In this document: positions 12,101 through 25,430 of the stretch, piece by piece
How positions within the stretch are numbered: the first letter of the stretch is position 1
Layout: every line of letters begins with the position of its first letter
Assembly (NCBI GenBank): GCA_030998015.1
Contig: JARWMV010000232.1
Span: 1,240,001 to 1,304,000, forward strand
DNA from: Ceratorhiza oryzae-sativae
Taxonomy: Eukaryota; Basidiomycota; Agaricomycetes; Cantharellales; Ceratobasidiaceae
Direction of reading: 5' to 3'
DNA: 64,000 nt
Made by a program: the position numbers and the translations under genes
Notes under the pieces: model-generated
Told to the model about the DNA's origin: nothing
Seen by the model: the letters and a program-made list of their open reading frames with translations, nothing else
The model's database searches: none

Positions 12101-12785
12101 AAAGACGACCTCGAAAGGCAAAGGCAAAGCGCAGGACGAAGAATCGGTTCACTCCGAACCGCGTTCGACCAGGAGCGGAGCATCGACGCTTCGTGGCCGA
12201 CCGGCGCCGTTTGTGATCCCGGGAGAACCTGGTCACCAGACGCGCAAGTCGACCGACACTGTTACGGCTTCGACTGTGTCAACAGTCAAGCAGTCTGTTC
12301 CGCCCGTGCCAAGACTTGATCAGAATACGGGTGTCAGAGGCGTGACACTCAATGTTGGGATTCCTTGCTTGATCATTTCAAAGAGGGCCAAGTACAAGGC
12401 ATTTGCCCGGTATATCGGCGAAGTGCACGGAGAATTGGGACCATGGGTCGGAGTTGAGGTGCCCGTCGCTGAGAGCTGGGGATCCGAGAAGCTGGGTGGA
12501 AGGCAGTGGAATGATGGGAGCGTTGGTGGCATTCGGTACTTTGAAGTCGGGTCCAGTCTACCGTGGGACGATAGCGAGGAACGCGCTTCTCGTAGACGAA
12601 GGCTCGAGAGCATTTTGTCTGGAAAGAAGCGCGAAGTCGATACGATGAGCATTGACCGGGATCGCATGAAGCGTTTGCGGAGCGTTTCGCCCGCGATGTC
12701 TGATATGTCGACAACCGAGTCGCGTGGGCTTTTCGTACGCCCTTCGGATGTTATCTATGTGTTCGATGCTGTCGACGATGCTTGA
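9154..12785 (+). CDS. Tandem BTB domain plus C-terminal CAP-Gly protein
   Basis: Five exons: 9154-9340, 9391-9845, 9899-10822, 10874-11069 and 11128-12785, giving about 1,139 aa. The first BTB-like domain starts near residue 45 (IWGHKAVVYARAPPSF). A Ser/Pro-rich insert splits it before its second half (ELEYLYTGRG). A fuller second BTB begins with LYSDVRITLTGTF and continues with SSHRFILVSRVPYFRTLL and LHFTLGFIYTGT. A helical region of BACK type follows, then about 350 disordered Ser/Thr/Pro/Lys-rich residues, and a CAP-Gly domain with ARYIGEVHGELGPWVGVEV, NDGSVGGIRYFEV and GLFVRPSDVIYV. CAP-Gly domains bind microtubule plus-end or EEY/F tails. BTB domains dimerise or recruit Cul3. A microtubule-linked scaffold or E3 adaptor is my inference. 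Confidence 0.8.
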
Positions 12786-13168
12786 GCCTGCTGGTTTGTT
12801 AGTGGTTTGCCTCGGGTTTTCTTTTGGGGTATCTATTCTGAGCTTAATATGGCAATTTTTGCGTATACCAATGCCAGTGTGTCGACCTCTACGGTGGCAT
12901 CGTGCAGATTTTCTTTTTCTTTTACCCTATCCAGCACTTATATACACCACCATCTTTTGTACATTGAACTTCACATTACTTGGTACCGCAGAAATGGAAC
13001 TGGTTCAAGAAGGCGAATGTGTGTGGCTAGTCTGATTGCACCTGTTTATACTATTGACCCTGAGTGGGGATCGAGGTAACTCGGGAGCTTCATCTTGTTT
13101 ATTACCCCTCCCCCCCCCCTCTCGACGTATATATCCCGCTCTCTCTAACGGAAACACCACGCTCAGGA
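12786..13168 (+). promoter_or_regulatory. Promoter of the MAP kinase gene
   Basis: A 383-bp gap. It holds the 3' flank of the BTB/CAP-Gly gene and, close to the MAPK ATG, a C-rich pyrimidine run (about 13107-13122) followed by TATATAT at 13128-13134. CT-rich blocks just before the start are common in constitutive fungal promoters. The short distance from TATA to ATG (35 bp) suggests a very short leader. Confidence 0.5.
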
Positions 13169-14734
<1,566 letters not shown>

Positions 14735-15040
14735 TAGTATTTCTAGTATCATCTTGGAGTATCTGTTCCACGTATGAAGCATATCTCGAATACTCTAGTC
14801 CCTAATTCTTCCACCGTCTGGTCGTTCTGTCTCTACTGAGTACTGGTTACTTGTTTTATTGGTTGTCTCGTTGCCTCGTTATACTATTGTAATCCAGCAA
14901 ACAATTAATTGGTTTATAATACTCCGCACAGATTAATGCGAGATTTGTCGATCAAGGAAAAATGGGCCTGATTTGAGCTAATCAGTCCTCTGTCGGATTG
15001 GATGGCTGTGCTGGGTACACACGGCTGATTGCACCACCAA
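14735..15040. other. Intergenic stretch between MAPK and F-box gene
   Basis: About 306 bp, AT-rich in the middle (14880-14930). It presumably carries the MAPK 3' UTR and the F-box gene promoter. No further feature is visible. Confidence 0.5.
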
Positions 15041-16932
15041 ATGATCCTCAACTTCCCTCCTGAACTTGTCGACTCAATCTTCCACGTTCTAGACGATCCA
15101 TCTCAACGAAACTTTACTGCGACTTGCCGTGCATTTCGAGAGGCATGGCTCATAGAGGCGTGGCGGTCTTTGACGCTGAGCGGCCGAAACGTCAAGTCTC
15201 AGCTCAACCGCCTTGTGAACTGGATGAGCGCAGATCCTTCGAGAGCTCGAGAATTAACGAATGGGACTCATTCGCTTTATATTCGAGCCTGCCTGCTTCG
15301 CGGCAATGTTCCCTTCGAAGAGGAAGGTCAACACAACGTAGACATTATTGATGGGGATATATCCCCACTACTCGATCAACTACGCGATAGTCTAAAAATT
15401 CTTGCCATCGACCTCCCCCCAACACAGGATGATGAATATTTCGACAACACCCTTCGTTCAATATCTAAACTCCTCCGCCTTGAACGCCTCTTTCTCGGTC
15501 GAGTCAAAGTCGATGACGGTTACCAAATAACGTGTCAATACACTGGGCTCAAAGAGGCGACCATGATATGGTGTCATGGTATTGTTGAACAGCGGCTGCT
15601 TATCAACCAACCAGGGCTGGAGTATCTCGATGTTCACGATAGCTGGGATATCGGGAACCTGAGCCACATTTCTCCACAGTGGCACAACCTCAAGTCATTC
15701 CGGTTTTCTGCGATTGACCCCGCGTATGCGATTCGGATACTTGAAAATGGCAGAGTAAGAGGCTCTTCTGGTTCCTTTCTGGTGAGTTCTTGCGAGCTCA
15801 TGGTTGGATTGTTACAGGGAGCAATAACGTCTCTTCAAGATGTATCAATAGAGGTCCCGATGTCCGAGCTTATATTTAACACCATCCTCGAAAATCTTGC
15901 TGGCTACCCCATTCGGCGTTTCCATCTCTCACTATCAGCCGAGGGATTGGGCGTATTTCAAGTCCATGCTAGCGGCCCAAACAAGATACCGGACGAGTTC
16001 GGCCCCAGATGGTTGAACGCTATTGGGGCGAACTTGAAGGACTTGGAAGAGCTCGTGCTAGACTATAGGCTAGGGGGCGTCCGGCTTGAGCTCGCGTGGC
16101 CTGGAGTTCATGTACGTGCCACATTCCTAGTTGTTTGTACAACATGCTAACCAAATGCTGCTAGTCCGCCTACGCGACTGCATTGTCAAATGCTAGAAAA
16201 CTCCGCATCCTCGCTATATCCATTCACGCGATTCGCCAAGCAGGCCGGGACGACTGCAGGGAGATCGCCCAAGATTATATGGAGCATATCCCGACTCTTC
16301 AGTCTCTTCACTTTCCCGCCATGCCTATCTACCCCGCCTACATGTTTCACTCCTTTGATCCCGATGAGCCTATCATCAGCGAGTGGCCCATCGCCACCGA
16401 TACGGGACATGATATTGCAATACGGAATACTGGCTACTCGCTAATCCGAATATCGGGACATCAGTACAAATCACCGCCAGACGGTGACTGCTACATCCCA
16501 TTCTGGATCACTAACGGAACGGACGTAGCAGTCGATAGACACAGACGAGCGGGCGGGCTGCCTATAGTCGCAAATGACTTTGACGATATTCTTGCCGATA
16601 ATGACACCGATCTCGATCCCTTCGAGGACCCTGACTTAGATAGCCTTGTTGACCTCTTCGACCAGGAAGATTTTAGTCTTGCACCCTGGTTTCAGGACGA
16701 TATCGACGAAGACAGCGAGCCGGATGATGAGGGTGATGACGATGAGCTTCAGCCCACGCATGAAGCACAAGAATGGATGGATCAGCTCATCATTGGGATC
16801 TCAAACGTGGGGGTTGCACAGCTCGATCTTTCAATCTTGGATGGGCACAATTCGGACGATGGAATTGTAGGAGACCAGGACGATGACCTACATTCAGATG
16901 ATTTTGATTTTGATTTGTATGATTCAATCTAA
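15041..16932 (+). CDS. F-box protein with long acidic C-terminal tail
   Basis: Two exons (15041-16111, 16165-16932) with intron gtacgt...ctgctag, giving 612 aa. The N-terminus LNFPPELVDSIFHVLDD followed by TCRAFREAW is an F-box, which docks Skp1 in an SCF ubiquitin ligase. The middle has weak leucine-rich character (LKILAIDL, LERLFLGRV, LEYLDVHD, LEELVLDY), typical of basidiomycete F-box proteins. Residues from about 480 on are strongly acidic (runs such as DDIDEDSEPDDEGDDDELQ), ending in DDFDFDLYDSI. I took the ATG at 15041 over the TTG twelve bases earlier. The target is unknown. Confidence 0.75.
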
Positions 16933-18844
16933 CTCGTTGTACGAGCCGTTTACTTCTGTTCCTGATTCATGGCCACACCTCCTTCCCGACTCTGATGGTT
17001 GTCATATGCAGGTTTGTCGGATTGTACCATGTATGTTTGGCTTCGGGTTTTATAATTATAACAATGCTGAATGGCAGAACAATAAAATAAAGTAAATAAA
17101 AATAAAAATAAAACGAGCTTTAATATATATTGGCATTTCATTTTTAAGTCAAAAGGTTCAACCGCAGGGTATTCTACGCGTCCCATCTCTCAAGGCCACT
17201 CTTTCCAGATACTCTCCGGTCTTGAATAAGGGTCTTTCTAGTTCAAACCTTCACCAGTGAGCGACCCCAGAATCCTCGCCTTGAATGCGGGCCAAAAGGC
17301 TAGTGTCCCGATTCGAGTGCCTAATCTACGAGTTAGGGATTGACTTACCAACGTAGAGTACAAACGCTTCTACCATCGATATTCGCTCCAGTGCAATTTT
17401 CACAATGATAACGTGTAGCTCTTTCGTGCCGCTAATTTATGGCAAAGGTCGGAGCAGGAGACAGTAAGTCAGACTGCAGAATATGTCAACGCGAACTACC
17501 ACCTGCAGAAAGTATCAGTCCCCTGAGGAGCTTGCTGTTATAACCCGCTGCGCTACCGCTTCGGTCAATTAGGTGGTGCTGTGACCCCTGCAAATGGATA
17601 AAGAGAGTGAATATATTCATGGTCTTAGAGGTAAACACGAACGGTTTGCATGAGCTCCCTATTAGGAGGGGTTGGATCAGGTTGAAACACATTGAAGTGT
17701 TTTCCCCGGGGGCGGGATGCTGAGGAATCGTGGTGTCGACGATGCATACACTTGGAAACTACTTTCCCTGGAAATTCAGGATGAACGAACTGCGGTACTG
17801 GTGTGCAAATAAGCTAACACTAAGTAGGGATTTCGGTTTGGATTATTCTGATATGGGGACACTAACATAGCCAGGAATTTCCACATTTCAGGTAAACCTG
17901 ATACGACACTAAGCATGCACACAACTCTTGTTTACTCACTTGGAGATCTGATGTAGTGTATAAAAGCCACACATATGGTTGCCTGTGTGGGGGGTTCTTA
18001 GTGCGGTGTGGAATTTCTATAGGAGGTGAGCGTACAGTGGTCGGGATATATGCAGCTTACGCACACCCTCAACTGGTAACCGTTGATCAAGCCAGGCGGC
18101 GCCTTAACTCCACACCTCGATGTGACTGATCCCTTACGCCAGACAATGATCAAGTCTAGTCTGGGTAGTGCGAAAGCACTGTAAAGGCCTGATCTAACAG
18201 TATAATGCTCGCACTGCTTCTTAAATGGCCTTTGGCACAACAGACAAGTAGGTCGAGACTCCCAAATCAAGACAGTTGTAAAGATGTCTCTGTTCTGTAG
18301 GGCTGGAAACCAATATCCGCATGAGAACCAACACCCCTCTATCTCCCTTTCTTAATATTCCGTTGATACCTAATATCCGCAATCTTATCAGGAAGTTATC
18401 TATGCAATACAACCCTTGCTTCTTCTAAACGTGCCGCAACAATAGCAGCTCATGTATTTAGAAAGTATCATCCTGGTAAGGCAAAGTAGTGAAATGCAAC
18501 TAGACTGAGAAAAAAATCCCCCGCTAGTACTCGTACATTTGAGGAATGTCACCCGCAAGCAAAAGAAGAGTCGGAGCCCACAGGCGGCGGTCGGTGTCGA
18601 AGTTGGAATATCAGTCAAAATATGACGCTCATACCGATTGGTAATTTTAACTTTGATTTTCTTAGAGCTCTTCGATCAATGAGGCTCCGACAACGTCCCA
18701 AAATAGTTGAAAGGGGATGAATCAAGCCTATTGTATACAAGCAGCGAGATAAAAATGGATCAACGCTACGTACGATCAATAAGCTCAACGACACAAAAGT
18801 CCTAGCAGAAATGTAGTCCACGCGTCTGTTAAATCTCGAGAAGG
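16933..18844. other. 1.9-kb stretch with no recognisable gene
   Basis: Lies between two converging genes (F-box rightward, Kre9-like leftward). Only short, unsupported frames occur. It is AT-rich near 17090-17140. There is a TATAAAA at about 17959-17965 on the plus strand with no gene after it, and a CLLC-containing minus-strand frame at 17998-18270 that I could not extend by splicing. It may be a long 3' flank, a non-coding transcript, or decayed mobile DNA; nothing decides between these. Confidence 0.4.
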
Positions 18845-19696
18845 CTAAGCCAGCAAAACAGCCAAAAGTCCCAAAGCTCCAGCGATGGGCGATGCACGAG
18901 CAACAAGAGACCCAGCACCATTGTTTTGGCCAGGGGATCCGGTTTGGTTGATTGGGCTCGAAGTGTCCGTGGTAGAAGGTGTCGAGGTAGGGGTAATGAC
19001 CATGACGCTGCGCGACACGGAGGAACTGCTACTCTGGAGTTAAGTATGGATGAGTGAATAGTGGTGCCAAAAGACTCACGTCATTGTAACACTGCCCGTC
19101 ACAGGCGAAACCCCGGACACAATCTCAAACTCAGGACTTTGGGCGAGGATAGTATTCAATTCCGTCGGAGACTTGACAAGGTTGATGCTATGAGGAGCAG
19201 TATAAAGGTAGGTCCCTAAAACAGAATAAAAGTGAAGCGTGACGTACCGGAATCCTTTTCCCACCGGGAAACCCCCCGAGGGGGCTGGCACAGAAGTCGT
19301 ACGTAATGTACCATCAACCATAGCAATGAGTTGCTGGTCCGTGGGGAGCAAATCGCGATTCTGGTGACTCCGGGTTAGCATAGCCCTCAGCCAACATGGT
19401 AAATGTATCTGACCTGGTTTGTCAAGACAATGCAAAACGTCGTCGCATCCGTGTTCACCCGATCCCACTTGAGCGTGTTTGTAACCTAAAATAGGTTCGA
19501 GCGGTTGGGACATGGAAAAAAAAAAACGCGCAAAAAGCACTCACCTCTCCGGAATACCATTTGTCAGTGGCCAGAGGGAAAGTAACCTGGTTTGATAGAA
19601 CGTCAACCGAAATTCAGGGAACTTGTCTGAAAGGCCCACCTGGTACGCAAGTGCGCTGGCCACGAACGAGAAGAATGCAACAAACGAGGAACGCAT
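18845..19696 (-). CDS. Secreted GPI-anchored protein with Kre9/Knh-like N-terminal domain
   Basis: About 190 aa from six exons. A signal peptide (MRSSFVAFFSFVASALA) precedes a domain starting VTFPLATDKWYSGE, then VTNTLKWDRVNTDATTF, the layout of the Kre9/KNH Ig-like domain (turn with W, then TNTLKW) found in fungal wall proteins. A Ser/Thr-rich linker (SSSSVSRSVMVITPTSTPS) leads to NNGAGS and the hydrophobic tail SPIAGALGLLAVLLA, a GPI signal. Start ATG 19696; stop TAG 18845-18847. One acceptor is cagag rather than ccag to keep frame. It is likely a wall-glucan-associated surface protein; its exact role in beta-1,6-glucan assembly is inferred from the family only. Confidence 0.75.
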
Positions 19697-19961
19697 TGTA
19701 ATTATCGATAGGCGAATATTAAGAAAGAGTGTCTGTCGAAGGAGAGTCGGGGACAACAGCCAAGTACGACGTTGGGGGAGAAAGCAGATGGCAACGAACT
19801 TCGCAATCAGCCTACGCCAAATACTTAGCCTCAGGGGCAGCCGTTCAGGGTCTGATCCGACGCAATCAACAGCCACACACATCGGGTTGTCATTCACTGC
19901 CCGCCTATCCACGCGCATATACTATTACACATGGTGTGGGGAGTTATCAATGCGATGCGCT

Positions 19962-22900
19962 TTACACAGCCCAGACTCCATCCCAAGTGCCAGCCATGAA
20001 ACAAACACAACAAACGTTGAAAAAGAAATACGGCAAATAGGTATACCGTGGCCCCAAAACGACAGCGCCCGAACCGAGGAGCGCATAAGACAGGGCAAGG
20101 CTACCACGGTACAGCCTAGAACGAGTGTTAGCCTACTACGAAATGGTTCAATGATAAAAACGCACTTGGAAGTTTTGCTTGGTGGGCGAACACCACCCAG
20201 TTCAACACACATCACAATGAATGCAACGTTTAATACATTGTGATCTCCATCAAACGGGGTGGTGAGCCCGGCATTGATGAGAGTCCGCGCCCAAACAATC
20301 AATACCGGGGCAACAAGAGGAAGCAACCAGAATAGCAACAGGAGCAGATGCGAGGCCTGGCTGTGTGAAGACTGCATCTGCTCCCAAGGTGAGGTGCGAA
20401 AAACTCCCAAGGAAATGGTATGCTTACTTGGCTGGAACTTTTGGCCTGACGCCCAAGCTGCATCTTGAGAACACTACAGGTCCACAGGTGTAACAAGAAT
20501 GCAACAAGGTATGCCGCTTGATAGGGTATAAAAAAAATCACCAGTAGAGCCAACACCATGTGGAATACGATGGATGACCGAGCAAAAGGGTGGCGTTGGA
20601 TCTCGCCCCCCATCGAAATCCTTCAGGGATATTAGAAGAAAAAGGAACGAGTTTTATGTTGCACTTACTCAATAGTAGTAAACGCTCGAGATAGTTGTCC
20701 AACAATCCACTGTACCACGTTGAGCAGGTAACAGCTGCAGCCTACGCTTGCCGCGGCAATACCGAGGGATATGGGCCCTAAAATAAAGAATAAGGGCTCC
20801 TCGTTAAGGCCGAGACCGAGATGAGGTGGAAGAGGAAGAGCCGTTAGGAGAGCGATAGTTCCTAGAGCTGGGACGCCAATATGCTGTATAAGATGTCCAA
20901 AGCTTTGGTAGGTTGTAAGGAAGCGTTTAGAACCTTGGACGGGCAATAAGCGAACTAATAGGCCAAACTACATAGCGAGCACTTACCATCCCAGTTATAC
21001 CAAGCCAGGGCGTTCATGGCAGCCACAGTAGCAACAGCGTACGCGAAGACACCTGCCCATAATCGGGACGCACTTCGACCAATACTCAGCTTCCAGTCGA
21101 TTGTCAGGTAAACTTTAGCGACACGGCACTCGCCGGAGGAATAGAAAGTTAGGTTTATCCCGTTCTTGACTGTTAGGAATGGGCCGGAGTTGTGAGAGTG
21201 CAGAAAAACTCCCTCTGTGGAGATCGTTCGGTGAAAGTGAGATTCTGCTTCAGAGGATGTATGCAGGACGAGGGGAGCAAGCAAGGACGCTACAAGATAC
21301 ATGAAGTTCCAGATGAGCAAACCTGTGCTATTCCGAGCTGAAACAGCTCACCATCACAATTGCCGTCGTGAATGAACCTTGCTCTGTAGACAATCAGTGC
21401 ATTGGAGATCAAGTTGGGAAGCGATAGTCTGTGAACAAGTTTCGAATTATTTGGGATGGCAAATTCGGTCCCCCAAAACGGTGCTACTCGGTACATTAGC
21501 TCGCGAGTTTGAGTGTTTTGATTGGAGACGCACCAAGTTTACTGTCGCTGTAAACAATTTCATCTGACGTGTCCATCGACTCCAAGTTCGCAATAAACCA
21601 CGATCCTTCACCTCCTGTGCTTTTTACCGTAACAACAAAACACCCTTGGCCATCCACTGTATCGCTTTCCCAAACCACAACGCCCTCGCTCTCATCTACG
21701 CCCTCGCCAGGTACTGGGAAGGGCTCATGAGGCAGAGGATTTGGTACAAGCCGAACCGATTTTGAAGTGGCGGGTTTACAAGTTGCTTGCTCTCCATCAC
21801 CCTTGCATATATTTACCGTCGCTTCCGATACGACGTCTTTCTCGGGAGACACACCCGAGATGCGACCACGGGCGATCATGATAACAAGGCGCTGGCTTCC
21901 TGTTGAAGGCGAGAAACGATAGGAAGTGGTCTCGGCGGGCGGGCGGTTCAGGACCAGGCGAGTACCAGAAACATTGCTGGTTGCACTTTCAGAGGTAGGC
22001 GCTATCGCCAACCTTGATGCGCTCTGATTTGGGATACCTAAAAACCAGCGATCCAAGATTGCACCACGAGCATCAGGTTTGGCGATGGCTAGTTCCAGGG
22101 CGGCTCTTGCCACTCGCCAGCGGACCTGATGACACCACACCATCTCACGATGCCCAACCCCTGTCCACGTACCGTCAAGCCCACTAGTGAATACAGTGCG
22201 CCGGTAAGGCCTTGCCCTTTTGGAGGGCAGATGAGGCGGAGGGGGAGGTAGAACGCAAGACTCCATCGGCAACATATTGTCGGTCGCGCCACCACAAAGG
22301 GCCAAGACTGGCGGAATATAGTCACTTGAATAGTTGAGACTTGGAGAACTCCACAGAACATCGAGCGACGTGCTAAAGACGCGTTCGATTTCACGATCTA
22401 GCCGAGCGGGGGGAAGCGAATGGGGTGAAGACATGGTAATGACAGCAGAAACAATAGCTTTGTGCCGTTCTGATTCAAGGGCATTCAAAGCTACTATTCC
22501 ACCCATTGAGTGCCCAAGCAAGATGACCTGGATACCTCGCTTGTGGGGATACCTCGATACGATGTACTCGAGTGCAGACTTTACATATTCAGTTTGGGTT
22601 TGTAGCGTTGGGCCGTGCAAAGCGCTTAGGTCCTCATTAAACTCCACTATTTAAAAGTAAGATATTCATTATCAAAGAACGTGCTACTACAGAACCGAAG
22701 GCGGACGGACCAGCGTAGAGGTCAAGAGGCTCCACGTCAGAACCAATGTCAGTTGAACGCACAAGTGGGGAGCTATAGATCTGTCGAGCGGCCGACGAAG
22801 CAATCGACCTAACCTGGTGAGAGGATCCTGCGTTGCCTGGAATAAAAAGCGCTGGCCGTCCCGAGGCCTGCAGTCAAAGGGTAAGCCCGGGAACTGGTTA

Positions 22901-23141
22901 AGATACGAGTGTACTTTACTGATTGGGTGTCCCATCCGACCTCGCGGTATAAAAGCAGGCTGTATCGACGGGCAAGATGGGTCCATGTGGTGTTAAATTC
23001 CTCTTGAACAACGTAAGATGGGGACATCCACGACATCCGGCAACCTTGAGGCGAGAGAGCTGCTAGACTAGCCGAGTGGTATTGATATAGTATCCAGTAT
23101 ATAGGAATAGCCAACAGAAGCCATAGTGATTTGAAAGACAT
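19962..23141 (-). CDS. BST1: GPI inositol-deacylase (Bst1/PGAP1)
   Basis: ER membrane lipase that removes the acyl chain from GPI inositol so that GPI proteins can exit the ER. After an N-terminal membrane anchor (SLWLLLAIPIYWILYQY) come GRPALFIPGNAGSSHQVRS, then VEFNEDLSALHGPTLQTQ and the lipase motif GHSMGG with the nucleophilic Ser, all PGAP1 hallmarks. The C-terminal third (about 19960-21350) holds several hydrophobic segments split over five or more exons, as expected for the multi-span part. I end it at TAA 19962, using a final intron (donor AA|gtgcgt, acceptor tctag) that gives LYRGSLALSYALLGSG. Without that splice the frame ends at 19925. About 900-950 aa. Its neighbour encodes a GPI protein, probably by chance. 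Confidence 0.88.
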
Positions 23142-24088
23142 CGTTCATCCACCACTAGCCCTAATACCAATATGATTAGTAACTTGCTTGGCGAAATAAG
23201 TCAAATACGAGGATGATCAGATGGGGTTGCCCGAGGTTTGAGCTGTGGCGGGCATTTTCGGCAGTTATGGTACGAAGACCGTCGTGATAAAACATCATGC
23301 ATAAAAGCGAGAGCAGCCAACAAAACTTACCGTCAGAACTGGGGTTCCAATTAACAAGAAGTAGAGTTTACTATAAAATGCTCATTAGTTATGTGCTACG
23401 TAGAAGCGACGATAAACAAGGAGCTCAGAAGTATAAAAATACAGCCATGGAGTTGTCATCAATAATGATCAGGCGGTAATTCCTTTGTCACATCATAGAG
23501 AGAGGAAACAATAGACGAAAGAGTATAGTGTGTACTCACGAGAAGCAGGGCTAATCACTCTTGAACCAGGCAAGCTAGAAAACATGAGGCGAGCAAGTCA
23601 GTTTTGGTTGACACGCATTGACAGAAGCAAGTCAGCAACTAATAAATGCTAAGCATAGCACGAGGCTCATATACTCTAGTTTGAATTGTTGGACATCATG
23701 GTAGAGATCAGCGGAACTAAACTCACGATTTGCGCAAAGCGAAAATTTGAGCCGGGAGAGTCGAGTGTCAGGAATGAAATTTGCTTCCGAGCGATGTTAT
23801 GTATAATCGGCATGGACCCTCAGGACCCTTACTGACCAGTGACCCCCTAATGCGGTGTGGTCAGCCCGAAACTCACAACCATCTACCTGGCCACCGCAGT
23901 CTGCTTGGCTCTCGTGCTCGAGCGTTGCACCGACCCAAGATAACATCTGGGTTCGCCTATTGCTTCAACACCTGATCGCTGGCACCTCACCACCTGTTGC
24001 TGTTGCGCCGCACCACCCATATCCTGGTTTCTCGAATACTTAATTACGACACTACTTGATTCCAGTGCATAATCGAAGTCCCTTCGCC
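23142..24088. other. Divergent intergenic region, Bst1 / Vps60
   Basis: About 950 bp between two genes transcribed away from each other. It must hold both promoters. There are several AT-rich patches and only short, unsupported frames. No repeat or RNA gene recognised. Confidence 0.5.
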
Positions 24089-24991
24089 ATGAACAGAATC
24101 TTTGGAACCACTAGCAAGAAGCCCAAACCAACTCTCCAGGACGCCATCGCCTCGGTAAGTCATACGCCATACTTACGTTCATGGCCCCTCGTTTTCGCCT
24201 GATTAATGGAGACTTTATGGCGGGCTTTTCACAGACAGACACGCGTATCGCCAGCATCGAGGTCAAGATCAGGAAACTTGATGGAGAGCTCTCCAAGTAT
24301 AAAGAGCAGATGGCTCGTATGAAGAACGGGCCTGGGAAGAACGCCATTCAGTCCCGCGCCCTGCAAACGCTCAAGCAGAAGCGAATGTATGAGACACAGT
24401 TAGCAGGGCTGCAGCAGCAGACTTTCAATATGGAATCTGCTGCTATGACTGCAGACAATCTCAGGAACACTATGGCTACTGTTGATGCTATGCAAACTGC
24501 CAACAAAGAGCTTCGGCGACAGTACGGCAAGGTTGACGTTGACAAGATTGAGGTATGTTTCTCTGTGTAGGTCATTGGGTTCTGATTCTCACGATGAAAT
24601 GGCAGAGCGTTCATTATGATATGGAAGATCTGCTTGAACAGGCGAATGAAATACAAGAGATGATGGGGCGCTCATACGGCGTGCCAGACGAAGTGGATGA
24701 GGCAGACCTGGAAGCCGGTATGTGATCAACCTCACGGTTGTGCGTTTTCTTAACGCCCTTTTATCGTACACTAGAACTTGAGGCGTTGTCCGCTCAACTA
24801 GAGGAGGACGAAACGCCATCATATCTGCAAGATGTTGGCCGAGCTCCAGACTTCATCGACGAGGCGCCAGTTGAGGAGGCTCCAGTAAGTGCACCTCCAG
24901 TCATATTTACGTTACGATCTGATATTTTCCTGTTAATCAGACGCCGGCCCACGTTGATCCGGCCAAGACAACTGCCTATTCGGCATCATAA
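24089..24991 (+). CDS. VPS60: ESCRT-III family protein Vps60 (CHMP5)
   Basis: Late endosomal ESCRT-III subunit that helps regulate the Vps4 ATPase. The reading starts MNRIFGTTSKKPKPTLQDAI and continues through KIRKLDGELSKYKEQM, GPGKNAIQSRALQTLKQKR, QQTFNMESAAMTADNL, DKIESVHYDMEDLLEQANEI and MMGRSYGVPDEVDEADLEAEL, matching CHMP5 almost block for block. The basic N-terminal half and the acidic, Glu-rich C-terminal half are as in the family. Four short introns. About 213 aa, normal length. Stop TAA at 24989-24991. Confidence 0.93.
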
Positions 24992-25430
24992 TTGCTCCCT
25001 CTAGATTGTTTCTGTACAATAGCTCCTACATCGATCCATAATGCTCATTCTCCTTATTTTAAGCGATAATAAATGTTAGACATTACACAGCTAGTCGAGC
25101 ATCGAGAGTCCCTGGACTGCAATAGCCCCTGCGATGACCAACACACTACAAAAAAAAAACCCCGCAGTAATAAGCAACGGTTTATCCGAGTTCTAGAACA
25201 CCACCCAACCTGATGATAGTGAGAGCACGGCACCTAAACTGCCAAAGCGTAGACCCTTTGGTAGTCCTCAGCATACTGGTTGCTTTGGGAGCTAGCAACT
25301 CACAACAATCGGTTTCCTCACATCCCCACACAGCGCCTAACCACCATAGAGGGAACACTAAAACACCAACAAGACAAAGTCTTGGAGAAGCAACTGTGAG
25401 GTATATACCACGATTCAAGAATGTATTGCA
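24992..25430. other. Intergenic stretch after VPS60
   Basis: Holds the 3' flanks of two converging genes (VPS60 rightward, the small gene below leftward). A run of nine A's lies at about 25150-25158. Two overlapping frames of 70-100 codons occur but lack family resemblance and splice context. Nothing further supported. Confidence 0.4.

Noticed and set aside
11627..12127. 166-codon minus-strand frame inside the BTB/CAP-Gly gene
   Set aside because: Antisense shadow of low-complexity Ser/Pro/Lys coding sequence.
17485..17560. tRNA-like A-box and weak B-box on the minus strand
   Set aside because: TAGCGCAGCGGG fits an A-box, but the B-box is poor and the ends cannot form an acceptor stem or a sensible anticodon arm.
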